Below are positions 47,887 to 56,273 of a stretch of DNA of 64,000 bases, one piece after another. The stretch lies in assembly GCF_902506415.1 (NCBI RefSeq), contig NZ_LR733275.1, positions 569,651 through 633,650 on the forward strand, written 5' to 3'. This stretch comes from Massilia sp. 9I. GTDB lineage: Bacteria > Pseudomonadota > Gammaproteobacteria > Burkholderiales > Burkholderiaceae_D. Position 1 is the stretch's first letter. Each line of letters begins with the position of its first letter. Below the pieces are notes generated by a model that had not been told where the DNA came from, made no database searches, and worked only from the letters and a program-made list of their open reading frames with translations. The position numbers were made by a program, and so were the translations under genes.

Positions 47887-48937
47887 GGCGCTGTCATCGC
47901 TGGGTGTGGAAAATGCCGATTGACCTCTGAAGCAGCCCTTCTGGCGAAGCGATGCGCTCGCCATCCAGCGCCCAGCGCCACCCGAGATAGTTCGGCAAAT
48001 AGCGTGACGCCACGCCATTGAAACGCGACAGCCAGCTGCGTAAGCGCTGGTGATAGGCGTTCACGTTCTGGATGTGGACCGCACCCCGCACGCGTTCGCC
48101 CTCATGCAGATTGACGAAGGCGTGCGCGATGCGCGCCTCGCGAGCAAACGTCCGGTAGGCGTGGTGTCCGTCAGTCACCAGCAAAACGTCCGGATCAAGG
48201 ACGGGCAGCAGGTGGCGGTGCAACTGTCTGGCGGTGACCGCCGCCCGTCCCGTGACGAAGGAGCAAGTGAGGCCGCTGCGGTCGCGGGCAACCAGAATGC
48301 AGTCGTGCTGGTGGCTGATGCCCCGGTGTTGCGCCACGCCGCCGCGCTTGCGTGCCGGCCGCTCCAGTTGGCGCGATCCCTTCTGCGATTCGAGCAGGAA
48401 CATCTCATCCGCCTCGGCAATGCCGGCGAGGCGCTCGGGCTGATCATGACGCACACCGTCGAGGAAGCGGTGGCGCCAGCGAAAGCTGGTGTTGCGATGC
48501 ACGCCGATCAGTTTCGCCGCTGCCCATACGCTGCGCGAGCCGAGCATTTCCTTGCCGTAGTCCAGCCACTTGGAACGATGCCGCAGCCGGGCCAAGGGCG
48601 TACCGCTCAGGGCGCTGAAGGTGCGAGAGCAGGCGCGGCAGCGGTAGCGCTGCAGACCTCGGACGATACCGTGACGATAATGACGGCTGTTGCCGCAAGC
48701 GGGACAGCACAGGGGAGCCGGGCGCGTACTGTCGATCGCCTCGCATACCTGGTCGAGGCTAACGGCTGGGCGCAGGGCGTCGGCCAGTTGCGAACGCTGT
48801 TGCCTGGTGAGCGAAGCGACCTGGCGCAGCAAGCGGCGAAAGCCTTCGGACTTCATCGTCCCTCCTGGTCGTTTGACCCAGGTTGGACATCCACTCAGCT
48901 CAACAGTTCAATTTCTACACGTAGTGGTGACAGCGCC
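47887..48937. mobile_element. IS1595-family insertion sequence, complete
   Basis: 1051 bp. The terminal inverted repeats begin GGCGCTGTCA at both ends and match at about 21 of 29 positions (left 47887-47915, right 48909-48937). It is flanked by perfect 8-bp direct repeats, the duplication length known for IS1595-type elements. One transposase gene on the minus strand. The duplication is undamaged, which indicates recent insertion. Confidence 0.95.
47894..48856 (-). CDS. IS1595-family transposase (ISXO2-like DDE domain)
   Basis: 320 residues. A zinc ribbon (CPACGNSRHYRHGIVRGLQRYRCRAC) is followed by a helix-turn-helix. The DDE-type catalytic region has the first acidic residue in AEADEMFLLESQKGS, the second in LLVTDGHHAYR, and HIQNVNAYHQRLRSWLSRFNGVASRYLPNYLGW, where the third residue is the Asn/His type of this family. 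Full length and not interrupted, so probably active. Confidence 0.93.
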   Translation of the reverse strand: MKSEGFRRLLRQVASLTRQQRSQLADALRPAVSLDQVCEAIDSTRPAPLCCPACGNSRHYRHGIVRGLQRYRCRACSRTFSALSGTPLARLRHRSKWLDYGKEMLGSRSVWAAAKLIGVHRNTSFRWRHRFLDGVRHDQPERLAGIAEADEMFLLESQKGSRQLERPARKRGGVAQHRGISHQHDCILVARDRSGLTCSFVTGRAAVTARQLHRHLLPVLDPDVLLVTDGHHAYRTFAREARIAHAFVNLHEGERVRGAVHIQNVNAYHQRLRSWLSRFNGVASRYLPNYLGWRWALDGERIASPEGLLQRSIGIFHTQR

Positions 48938-48945
48938 TAAATGAA
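48938..48945. repeat. Right 8-bp target-site duplication of the IS1595-family element
   Basis: TAAATGAA, identical to 47879-47886. Removing the element and one copy would place the DsbA-like gene's stop directly next to the adk terminator hairpin. Confidence 0.92.
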
Positions 48946-48965
48946 AAACGGCCCCGCGGGGCCGT
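48943..48965 (-). terminator. Rho-independent terminator of adk
   Basis: Perfect 9-bp palindrome ACGGCCCC/GGGGCCGT followed on the minus strand by TTTTTCAT, 21 nt after the adk stop. Before the IS insertion it could also have served as the stop for the convergent DsbA-like gene. Confidence 0.8.
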
Positions 48966-48985
48966 TCGATCATCTTGCTGAGTGT

Positions 48986-49657
<672 letters not shown>

Positions 49658-49824
49658 TTAGAGGATGTTGATAATTTTTATGTAGGCGAAGAATCGCGCT
49701 TGATGCATATCTGGCTACTTGACACGAAAGTTACCACAAAAGTCAGCTTTTACGCCAATTCCGGGGCCCTCCGCCAGTCGGTTTTGATGTAGCGCAGACA
49801 ACAATAAAGTAGTCGCGATCAGCT

Positions 49825-50577
49825 TCAGGCAGCGTAGTGACGGCGCACGCGCTCCAGGTCGTCCGGGGTGTCGACACCGGCCGGCGGCGCACTGTCCGTG
49901 ATGTGCACGGCGATCGGGTAGCCATGCCACAGTACGCGCAGCTGTTCGAGCGCCTCGATGGTTTCGAGGGGCGAACTCTCCAGCGCCGGATAGGCCTGGA
50001 GGAAAGCGTTGCTGTAGGCATAAAGACCGACGTGGCGCAGCGGCGCGTAGCCAGCCGGCAGCGATTCCTTCGAGGCAGCAAACGCATCGCGATGCCACGG
50101 AATGGTGGCGCGCGAGAAGTACAGCGCCCTGCCCGCCTTGTCGAGCACCACCTTGACCACGTTCGGGTTGAACACGTCGGCCACGTCGTGGATCGGATGG
50201 GCCACGGTGGCCATCGGCACGCCGTCGCGAATGCGCGCGGCACAGGCCGCCAGCAGGCTGGGGTCGATCAGCGGTTCGTCGCCCTGCAGGTTGACCACGA
50301 CCTCGCCTGGCGCCAGGCCCAACTTTTGCGCGACTTCGGCGATGCGGTCGGTGCCCGACGGGTGGTCGGCGCGGGTCATGCAGGCTTCGATGCCGTGCGC
50401 TTCGCAGGCGGCCAGGATGCTGGGCGCATCGGTGGCGACGATGATGCGGGACGCGCCGGATTCGCGCGCGCGTTCGGCGACGCGCACTACCATCGGCTTG
50501 CCGCCGAGGTCGGCCAGCGGCTTGTTCGGCAGGCGGGTCGAGGCCAGCCGCGCCGGAATGATGACGGTAAAGCCCAT
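49825..50577 (-). CDS. kdsB: 3-deoxy-manno-octulosonate (KDO) cytidylyltransferase
   Basis: 250 residues. Makes CMP-KDO for lipopolysaccharide. N-terminal nucleotide loop [37 protein letters not shown] and the C-terminal [14 protein letters not shown] are diagnostic. The ATG at 50577 lies 4 bp after the Trm112-family stop; the extended open frame upstream is a shadow. Member of the conserved lipid A/KDO cluster. Confidence 0.96.
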   Translation of the reverse strand: MGFTVIIPARLASTRLPNKPLADLGGKPMVVRVAERARESGASRIIVATDAPSILAACEAHGIEACMTRADHPSGTDRIAEVAQKLGLAPGEVVVNLQGDEPLIDPSLLAACAARIRDGVPMATVAHPIHDVADVFNPNVVKVVLDKAGRALYFSRATIPWHRDAFAASKESLPAGYAPLRHVGLYAYSNAFLQAYPALESSPLETIEALEQLRVLWHGYPIAVHITDSAPPAGVDTPDDLERVRRHYAA

Positions 50578-50581
50578 CGAC

Positions 50582-50752
50582 TTACACCGGCTCGATCTTG
50601 CGCGCCTGGTCAGCCCACATGATCGGAATACCGTCGCGGATCGGGTATGCAAGGCGGTCCGGGCTGCAGGTCAGTTCCTGCGCCTTCTTGTCGTACTGGA
50701 GTGGGCCCTTGCACAGCGGGCAGACCAGGATATCAAGCAGTCGAGCGTCCAC
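50582..50752 (-). CDS. Trm112 family protein (YcaR-like), GTG start
   Basis: 56 residues: starts [20 protein letters not shown] and ends [11 protein letters not shown]. The zinc-site type cysteines are CPLC plus one Cys in [19 protein letters not shown] is the family signature. The start is GTG at 50752 with GGAG 7 nt upstream; an overlapping ATG is in another frame. It overlaps the end of lpxK by 20 nt and precedes kdsB by 4 bp, the usual place of this small gene. Role in bacteria is unclear. Confidence 0.9.
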   Translation of the reverse strand: MDARLLDILVCPLCKGPLQYDKKAQELTCSPDRLAYPIRDGIPIMWADQARKIEPV

Positions 50753-51755
50753 GACATTTCTCCACGATTTGTTCGGCCAGCGCGGGATCGATCCGCGCCG
50801 TCACAGGCACGACCCACAAGCGCGGGTCATCCTTCAGGTTATCAAGTTGCCGACATTTTACTGCATCCTTCTCCGTGATCAGGATGACATCGGCGTCGAC
50901 CGCGTCGAAGGGACGGTCGAGGAAGTCGTGGTGGTCGGGCAGCGGCAGCTCCTGGAAGCTCAGGCCGGCGCCGCGCAGCATGGCAAAGAAGCGGCCCGGA
51001 TTGCCGATGCCGGCCGCGGCCACGATGCGCCGGCCCTTCAGGCGCGCCAGCGGGACGCAGGCTTCCGGGCGACCCAGGGGCTCGGCGAAATCGCCCGCCA
51101 GTTGCATCTGGAAAGGCTTGCCACCGACCGCGCGCGCCAGTTGGGGCGTGATCTCGGGCGCGTTCACCACCGTGAAATCGCGGCGGCGCGAAGGCGGCTC
51201 GCGCAGCGGTCCGGCCGGCAGCAGCCAGCCATTGCCGACGCCGCGGCCGTCGAACAGGACGATTTCGATGTCGCGCTCGAGGGCGTAGTGCTGCAGGCCG
51301 TCGTCGGTAATCAATACGTCGACCTCGGGATGCGCCCCCAAGAGCGCCCTGCCCGCCTCCGCGCGCTTGCGGCCCACGACGACCGGGCAGCCGGCACGCG
51401 CCGCGATCAGGAGCGGCTCGTCGCCGACCTCGCGCGCATCGGACTGCGGCGTGACTTCGCGCGGCGCCGATTCGGCGCCGCCATGGCCGCGCGAAATGAC
51501 GCCGGGACGCAGGCCGGCGCCGCGCAGGCTGTCCGCCAGCCAGATCGTCAGCGGCGTCTTGCCGGTCCCGCCAATAAAGATATTGCCGACCACGATCACC
51601 GGGACCGGCAGCCGCTCGCTCTTCTTGATCCCGAGGCGGAACAGGAGCGTGCGGATCGCGGCCAGCAGCCGGAACAGCAAGGCGAGCGGCAGCAGCGCCA
51701 GCGCCAGCGTGCCGCGGCGCAGCCAGGCGCGGGTGAGGGTCGATTCGAGGCTCAT
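50733..51755 (-). CDS. lpxK: Tetraacyldisaccharide 4'-kinase
   Basis: 340 residues. Phosphorylates the lipid A precursor at the 4' position on the inner face of the inner membrane. An N-terminal hydrophobic helix ([18 protein letters not shown]) is followed by P-loop [19 protein letters not shown] and the LpxK motif [18 protein letters not shown]. Full length. It lies 31 bp after exbD and overlaps the Trm112 gene. Confidence 0.96.
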   Translation of the reverse strand: MSLESTLTRAWLRRGTLALALLPLALLFRLLAAIRTLLFRLGIKKSERLPVPVIVVGNIFIGGTGKTPLTIWLADSLRGAGLRPGVISRGHGGAESAPREVTPQSDAREVGDEPLLIAARAGCPVVVGRKRAEAGRALLGAHPEVDVLITDDGLQHYALERDIEIVLFDGRGVGNGWLLPAGPLREPPSRRRDFTVVNAPEITPQLARAVGGKPFQMQLAGDFAEPLGRPEACVPLARLKGRRIVAAAGIGNPGRFFAMLRGAGLSFQELPLPDHHDFLDRPFDAVDADVILITEKDAVKCRQLDNLKDDPRLWVVPVTARIDPALAEQIVEKCRGRSTA

Positions 51756-51786
51756 GCGGAGGCGGACGCCGAAGCGTCCGCGTGTG

Positions 51787-52233
51787 TTATTTCTTGGTAC
51801 CGGTCTGGGCGGCGAAGGTCAGCTTGTCGTAGCCCGCCACGCGCGATGCTTCCAGCACGTTGATGACCATCTGGTGCATCGCGAACTGGTCGGCGTTGAC
51901 GATCACGACCGGGTCCTTGGCCGGCTGGCCGTTCGGACCACCGGTACTGGCGGCGTTCTTCAGGTCTTCGGCCAGGCCGGCGACGCTGTGGAAGGAGACC
52001 GGCACGTTGTTCACCGTGTAATTGCCCTTGGCGTCGATCGTGACGTTGATCTCGAACGGGCGCTCCTGCACCTTCTCGGCATCGGCCGTGGGCAGGGTGA
52101 TCTGCAGCTCGGTGAACTTGCTGTAGGTGGTCGAGACCATCAGGAAGATGAGGACGACCAGCAGCACGTCGATGAAGGGGATCAGGTTGATCTCCGGTTC
52201 CTCGCGCTGGCGGCCGCGGCGGAAGTTCATCAT
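51787..52233 (-). CDS. exbD: ExbD/TolR biopolymer transport protein
   Basis: 148 residues with one N-terminal membrane helix (EINLIPFIDVLLVVLIFLMVSTT) carrying the conserved Asp in PFIDVLLV that conducts protons, then a periplasmic domain. It couples proton flow to TonB or Tol together with ExbB. ATG overlaps the exbB stop by 4 nt. Confidence 0.95.
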   Translation of the reverse strand: MMNFRRGRQREEPEINLIPFIDVLLVVLIFLMVSTTYSKFTELQITLPTADAEKVQERPFEINVTIDAKGNYTVNNVPVSFHSVAGLAEDLKNAASTGGPNGQPAKDPVVIVNADQFAMHQMVINVLEASRVAGYDKLTFAAQTGTKK

Positions 52234-52838
52234 TTGCGGGTCCCGTGCACGACGTCGACGAATTTCACGGCCTGCAGTTCCATCTCGACGATGAAGCTGT
52301 CGACCAGGGCGCGGAAGTGGCGGTAGAACACCAGGGCCGGCATCGCGATCGCCAGGCCGAAGCCGGTGTTATACAGGGCCACCGAGATGCCGTGCGCCAG
52401 CTGGGCCGGGTTGTTGCCGCCAGTCGGGTTCTGGGCGCCGAAGATCTCGATCATGCCGACCACCGTGCCGAACAGGCCCATCAGCGGCGCCAGCGAGGCG
52501 ATGGTGCCGAGGGTGGTCAGGAAGCGTTCCAGGCCGTGGGCGACGCCGCGGCCGGCTTCCTCGATGGATTCCTTCATCACGTCGCGCGGGGCGTCGACGT
52601 TGCGCAGCGCTGCTGCCAGCACGGTGCCGAGCGGCGAGTTGTGCTCGAGCTTGTCGACCACCTCAGGCGTCACCTTGCCGGAGCGGTAGACGCGGGTCAC
52701 TTCGTCCAGCAGTTGCTTCGGGAGGATCTTCTCGCGCCGCAGGTAGAGCAGGCGTTCCACGATCAGGGCGACAGCGACGATCGAGGCGATCAGCAAGAGC
52801 CAGATTGGCCAGCCTGCAGCTTGGAAAATGGCGAGCAA
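52230..52838 (-). CDS. exbB: ExbB/TolQ/MotA family proton channel protein
   Basis: 202 residues with three membrane helices: WPIWLLLIASIVAVALIVERLLYL, then TLGTIASLAPLMGLFGTVVGMIEIF (family signature) and GISVALYNTGFGLAIAMPALVFY. It forms the stator with ExbD. The start is TTG at 52838 with AGGAG 6 nt upstream, giving MLAIFQAAGWPIW; the longer open frame upstream runs into the repeat region and is not coding. Confidence 0.94.
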   Translation of the reverse strand: MLAIFQAAGWPIWLLLIASIVAVALIVERLLYLRREKILPKQLLDEVTRVYRSGKVTPEVVDKLEHNSPLGTVLAAALRNVDAPRDVMKESIEEAGRGVAHGLERFLTTLGTIASLAPLMGLFGTVVGMIEIFGAQNPTGGNNPAQLAHGISVALYNTGFGLAIAMPALVFYRHFRALVDSFIVEMELQAVKFVDVVHGTRK

Positions 52839-52930
52839 GAGAAACTCCTGAGGTAAAGAAATCAATTCAGCAATGTAACAAGTTGCCAGCAGTGCGGCAA
52901 GTGCGCCGCGAGAAGGTTCTGCACAAGTTC

Positions 52931-52980
52931 TGTGGATAAAAATGTGCGCAAGACCCCTCTCATGGCCAAAGAGGCTTGAT
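52931..52980 (+). repeat. Repeat module 1
   Basis: Head TGTGGATAA (52931-52939, strict DnaA-box match), then AAATGTGCGCAAG. The tail GAGGCTTGAT is the most degenerate of the set. Confidence 0.8.
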
Positions 52981-53104
52981 TTGAAAGGGAATTTTGTCAC
53001 TGCGCAAGAAAATGGCACATGTCAGATGAGCTAACTCATCAGCGGTCTCGGCTTTCGGAGAACGTTTTGATCCAGCTCAACGGTTCGCAGTTACGAACAA
53101 ATTC

Positions 53105-53154
53105 TGTGGACAAAATTGTGTGCAATAGCCTTAAGCCAGGCTTAAGTCATTGAT
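53105..53154 (+). repeat. Repeat module 2
   Basis: Head TGTGGACAA (53105-53113), followed by AATTGTGTGCAAT; tail CTTAAGTCATTGAT (53141-53154). Confidence 0.85.
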
Positions 53155-53243
53155 TTACTTGAAGAAAGATATAGGGCGCAAAAAATAGGCAGTGTTGCCG
53201 GTTGACCTCAGCCTTAGGCGTCTGTGCGGTTCCTCACATTTTT

Positions 53244-53293
53244 TGTGGACAAAAATGTGAGCAAGGCCCCATTTTGCATGCTAAGTGTTTGAT
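53244..53293 (+). repeat. Repeat module 3
   Basis: Head TGTGGACAA (53244-53252) in the loop of a perfect inverted repeat with 10-bp arms TCACATTTTT (53234-53243) and AAAAATGTGA (53251-53260); tail GCTAAGTGTTTGAT. Confidence 0.87.
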
Positions 53294-53434
53294 CCGAAAC
53301 AAAAAATAGTTACTGCACAAAATTTCATCACTCAGCCATATAACAAGGTTTTGTGTGCATCTCTGCTCTTCCATGCATGACTTATTCTGCGTTCAGGATA
53401 AGTCGGCAAAGATAATTCACATCTGCACATTTTT

Positions 53435-53484
53435 TGTGGATAAAGATGTGATGAAGCTTGTACGCCTTCGCTTAAGCCATTGAT
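53435..53484 (+). repeat. Repeat module 4
   Basis: Head TGTGGATAA (53435-53443, strict DnaA-box match) between CACATTTTT and AAAGATGTG arms; tail CTTAAGCCATTGAT. Confidence 0.87.
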
Positions 53485-53639
53485 TTTAAATAGAATGGTG
53501 CCTGCTGCTTCCAAAACATGCATCTGCGCCAAAAGAGGCTATTCCAAGGGCGGATACAGCCATTTAACACCTGTATCGCGCTTTCACGGGCCTGGCGCAG
53601 CGCCGACTCGCTTGTCACTGCATCCTTGTGCACACATTT

Positions 53640-53689
53640 TGTGGACAAAATTGTGTGCAAGGGTCTCGACCACAAGCTAAGTCCTTGAT
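53640..53689 (+). repeat. Repeat module 5
   Basis: Head TGTGGACAA (53640-53648) flanked by GCACACA and TGTGTGC arms; tail GCTAAGTCCTTGAT (53676-53689). Confidence 0.87.
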
Positions 53690-53777
53690 CTGCAAGAATA
53701 AAATTTCCTAGCGTCATTTTTAGGCAGCGGTAGTGCCTTTACGTTCCGTGTCCGCTGCGCTCTCTACCCACATATTT

Positions 53778-53827
53778 TGTGGACAACAATGTGCCCAAAG
53801 CAGGCATATGCATGCTAAGTCCTTGAT
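53778..53827 (+). repeat. Repeat module 6
   Basis: Head TGTGGACAA (53778-53786) flanked by CACAT and ATGTG; tail GCTAAGTCCTTGAT (53814-53827), identical over 14 nt to module 5. Confidence 0.87.
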
Positions 53828-53900
53828 GCGAAAGGCATGGAAGCGCAACGCGCGTTTCTAATGCAGTCTTGGGTCTTATGGATGAGTTGCCCACAGTTTT

Positions 53901-53950
53901 TGTGGATAAGCCCGCCTCAGGAGCTGAACGGCCCTTTCCAAGTCCTTGAT
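53901..53950 (+). repeat. Repeat module 7
   Basis: Head TGTGGATAA (53901-53909, strict DnaA-box match) preceded by CCCACAGTTTT but without the right-hand TGTG arm; tail CCAAGTCCTTGAT. Closest to xseA. Confidence 0.82.
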
Positions 53951-54090
53951 CGCAAAGGCTTTTCAATAGAATGCATTGAAAAACGGCAACAATGCTTTGA
54001 CGCCCGCAAGCGCGCACTCTTGCGACGCGCCCCTTGTCGATTGCGCCAAGATATGACATAAGCATCAGCTTTGCCGAACACGAAGCAGCC

Positions 54091-55452
54091 ATGGAATTCC
54101 CAAGCGACGCCGACACCGCCTACACCGCCCCGCCCGTCCTGAGCGTGACGACCCTGAACCAGCAGGTCGCGCGCCTGCTCGAGCGGAGTTTTCCACTGGT
54201 GTGGATCGGCGGCGAGATTTCCAACTTCACGCGCGCCAGCTCGGGCCACTGGTATTTCACGCTGAAGGACGATGCCGCCCAGGTGCGCGGCGTCATGTTC
54301 CGCAGCCGCGCCCAGTACGCCGGCTTCGTCCCGCGCGAAGGCGACAAGGTCGAGGTGCGCGCCCTGGTGACCCTGTACGGCGCCCGCGGCGACTACCAGA
54401 TCAATGTCGAGACCATCCGCCGCGCCGGCGTCGGCCAGCTCTACGAAGCCTTCCTGAAGTTGAAGGAGAAGCTCTCGGCCCAAGGCCTGTTCGACGAGGA
54501 GCGCAAGCGCCCCCTGCCGCTGTTCCCGCGCACCATCGGTATCGTCACCAGCCCCCAGGCCGCGGCCCTGCGCGACATCCTCACTGCCCTGCGCCGGCGG
54601 GCGCCGCACGTCCGGGTGATCCTCTACCCCGCCCCGGTCCAGGGCCAGTTCGCGGCCGACAAGATCGCCGAAGCCATCATGACGGCCTCGCGCCGCCAGG
54701 AAGCCGACGTGCTGCTGGTCTGCCGCGGCGGCGGCTCGATCGAAGACCTGTGGAGTTTCAATGAAGAGTGCGTGGCGCGCGCCATCGACGCCTGCCAGAT
54801 CCCGGTGATCTCGGGCGTCGGCCACGAGACCGACGTCACCATCGCCGACTTCGCCGCCGACGTGCGCGCCGCCACCCCGACCGCCGCGGCGGAACTGGCG
54901 GCCACGCCGCGCGCCGACTGGCTCGCCTCCTTATCAAGCGACGCGATGGACCTGCGCCGCGCCATGCGCCGCACCCTGTCCGACGCCAGCCAGGGCCTGG
55001 ACAACTACAGCCGCCGCCTGCTCAGCCCGTCTGCCCAGATCCGCCACCAGCGCGTCAAGCTGCTGGCGATGGCGGCCGCGCTGACCCACGCGGTGCGCAC
55101 GCCCGTGAACCGCCAGAACCTGGTGCTGGCCCAACTGCAGCAGCGCTGGATGCGCCACCGCCCCGACATGCGGGCGCTGCGCGCGCAGCTGCTGGCCGAC
55201 GGACGCCACCTGAACACCAGCCTGTGCAACGCTGTCAAACAGCGGCGCGATGCATTGAACGCGCTGTCGGCCCAGCTCGAACTGCTGAACCCGCAACGTA
55301 CGCTCGAGCGCGGCTATGCGATCGTGCGCAACGCCAAAGGCGAGGTGCTGCGCGATCCGGCCCAGATCAAGGCGCGCAACAAGCTGAGCGTGCGCCTGGC
55401 CGGTGGCACCGCCGAGATCGGCGTGTCGAATGTGCAGACGGTGCTCGAATAG
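54091..55452 (+). CDS. xseA: Exodeoxyribonuclease VII large subunit
   Basis: 453 residues. N-terminal OB fold ([44 protein letters not shown]), catalytic domain with [31 protein letters not shown] and [29 protein letters not shown], then a long coiled coil. It degrades single-stranded DNA with the small subunit XseB, encoded elsewhere. I take the ATG at 54091; an upstream TTG at 54034 would add 19 residues that do not resemble the family. Confidence 0.96.
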   Translation: MEFPSDADTAYTAPPVLSVTTLNQQVARLLERSFPLVWIGGEISNFTRASSGHWYFTLKDDAAQVRGVMFRSRAQYAGFVPREGDKVEVRALVTLYGARGDYQINVETIRRAGVGQLYEAFLKLKEKLSAQGLFDEERKRPLPLFPRTIGIVTSPQAAALRDILTALRRRAPHVRVILYPAPVQGQFAADKIAEAIMTASRRQEADVLLVCRGGGSIEDLWSFNEECVARAIDACQIPVISGVGHETDVTIADFAADVRAATPTAAAELAATPRADWLASLSSDAMDLRRAMRRTLSDASQGLDNYSRRLLSPSAQIRHQRVKLLAMAAALTHAVRTPVNRQNLVLAQLQQRWMRHRPDMRALRAQLLADGRHLNTSLCNAVKQRRDALNALSAQLELLNPQRTLERGYAIVRNAKGEVLRDPAQIKARNKLSVRLAGGTAEIGVSNVQTVLE

Positions 55453-55470
55453 CTAGCCATCCATGCAACA

Positions 55471-55498
55471 CGGCGCTATCCGGTTTAGAATAGCGCCG
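55471..55498. promoter_or_regulatory. Inverted repeat overlapping a -10-like site upstream of sodB
   Basis: Perfect 9-bp arms CGGCGCTAT (55471-55479) and ATAGCGCCG (55490-55498) around a 10-nt loop that contains most of TAGAAT (55486-55491), 43 nt before the sodB ATG. It could be an operator over the sodB promoter or a hairpin ending the xseA transcript; no T-run follows. Confidence 0.5.
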
Positions 55499-55540
55499 CT
55501 CTGGAACAAAACCTGTCCAACCAATCACAAGGAAGAAAAC

Positions 55541-56119
55541 ATGGAACATCTCCTGCCAGCACTGCCATACGCTAAGGATGCCCTGCAGCCGCATATCTCG
55601 GCCGAGACCCTGGAATACCACCACGGCAAGCATCACCAGACCTATGTCACCAACCTGAACAACATGATCAAGGGCACGGAGTACGAAAACCTGTCCCTGG
55701 AAGAGATCATCAAGAAGTCGACCGGCGGCGTGTTTAACAACTCGGCCCAGGTGTGGAACCACACCTTCTTCTGGAACTGCATGTCGCCGAACGGCGGCGG
55801 CGCACCGACCGGCAAGGTGGCTGACGCCATCAACGCCAAGTGGGGCTCGTTCGACAAGTTCAAGGAAGAGTTCAACAAGTCGGCACTGGGCAACTTCGGC
55901 TCGGGCTGGACCTGGCTGGTGCAGAAGACCGACGGCAGCGTCGACATCGTCAACACCTCGAACGCCGGCACCCCGCTGACCACCTCGGACAAGCCGCTGC
56001 TGACCGCCGACGTCTGGGAGCACGCTTACTACATCGACTACCGCAACGCCCGCGCCAAGTTCCTGGAAGCGTTCTGGAACGTCGCTAACTGGGAATTCGC
56101 GAACCAGAACCTGGCGTAA
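55541..56119 (+). CDS. sodB: Superoxide dismutase, iron type
   Basis: 192 residues. Converts superoxide to oxygen and hydrogen peroxide in the cytoplasm. Metal ligands and signatures: [15 protein letters not shown] (first His), [13 protein letters not shown] (second His, with the FFWN pattern of Fe-type), and the C-terminal [13 protein letters not shown] (Asp and His). GGAAG precedes the ATG at 55541. Its own terminator follows. Confidence 0.96.
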   Translation: MEHLLPALPYAKDALQPHISAETLEYHHGKHHQTYVTNLNNMIKGTEYENLSLEEIIKKSTGGVFNNSAQVWNHTFFWNCMSPNGGGAPTGKVADAINAKWGSFDKFKEEFNKSALGNFGSGWTWLVQKTDGSVDIVNTSNAGTPLTTSDKPLLTADVWEHAYYIDYRNARAKFLEAFWNVANWEFANQNLA

Positions 56120-56143
56120 GCCGTCTGTTTCCCCGATTCGCTG

Positions 56144-56175
56144 CACGGCCCGCTTCGGCGGGCCGTGTTGTTTTT
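56144..56175 (+). terminator. Rho-independent terminator of sodB
   Basis: Strong stem CACGGCCCG/CGGGCCGTG with a short CTTCG-type loop followed by TTGTTTTT, 25 nt after the stop codon. Confidence 0.88.
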
Positions 56176-56273
56176 GTGGCCCGGAGAAATTGAGAGGTGG
56201 CACGCCTGCCGCGTGACGCGAAGATCGAGATCGCCGTCATCGCGGGCCGCAGGTAGGCCTTTTTTCCATTCGG

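Larger units (their letters stand above)
52918..53966 (+). repeat. Array of seven degenerate modules with DnaA-box-like heads and fixed internal spacing
   Basis: Each module is exactly 50 nt from the first T of TGTGGAYAA to the last T of TTGAT: starts at 52931, 53105, 53244, 53435, 53640, 53778 and 53901, ends 49 nt later in every case. Three heads read TGTGGATAA (reverse complement TTATCCACA, the strict DnaA box), four read TGTGGACAA. All share one orientation. Most heads lie inside an inverted repeat (CACA...T-run...A-run...TGTG) followed by GCAAG. Tails approach GCTAAGTCCTTGAT. The DNA between modules varies in length (73-155 nt) and sequence. Confidence 0.9.
52839..54090. other. 1.25-kb gene-free region holding seven spaced repeat modules
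   Basis: AT-richer than all surrounding DNA and without a plausible gene: short open frames lack ribosome sites and family similarity. It contains the seven-copy module array listed separately, followed by a promoter area for xseA. The left end is the exbB 5' leader. Confidence 0.8.

Noticed and set aside
52918..53966. CRISPR array interpretation of the repeat region
   Set aside because: Repeats are too degenerate, spacer lengths vary from 73 to 155 nt, and no cas gene is present.
52918..53966. Plasmid or secondary-chromosome iteron origin
   Set aside because: No replication initiator or partition gene nearby, and flanking genes (exbBD, lpxK, xseA, sodB) are ordinary chromosomal genes; kept only as a remote alternative.
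53332..54116. Short open frames in the repeat region (53332-53532, 53472-53717, 53739-54116)
   Set aside because: No ribosome sites, no family resemblance, and they cross repeat modules; treated as non-coding.
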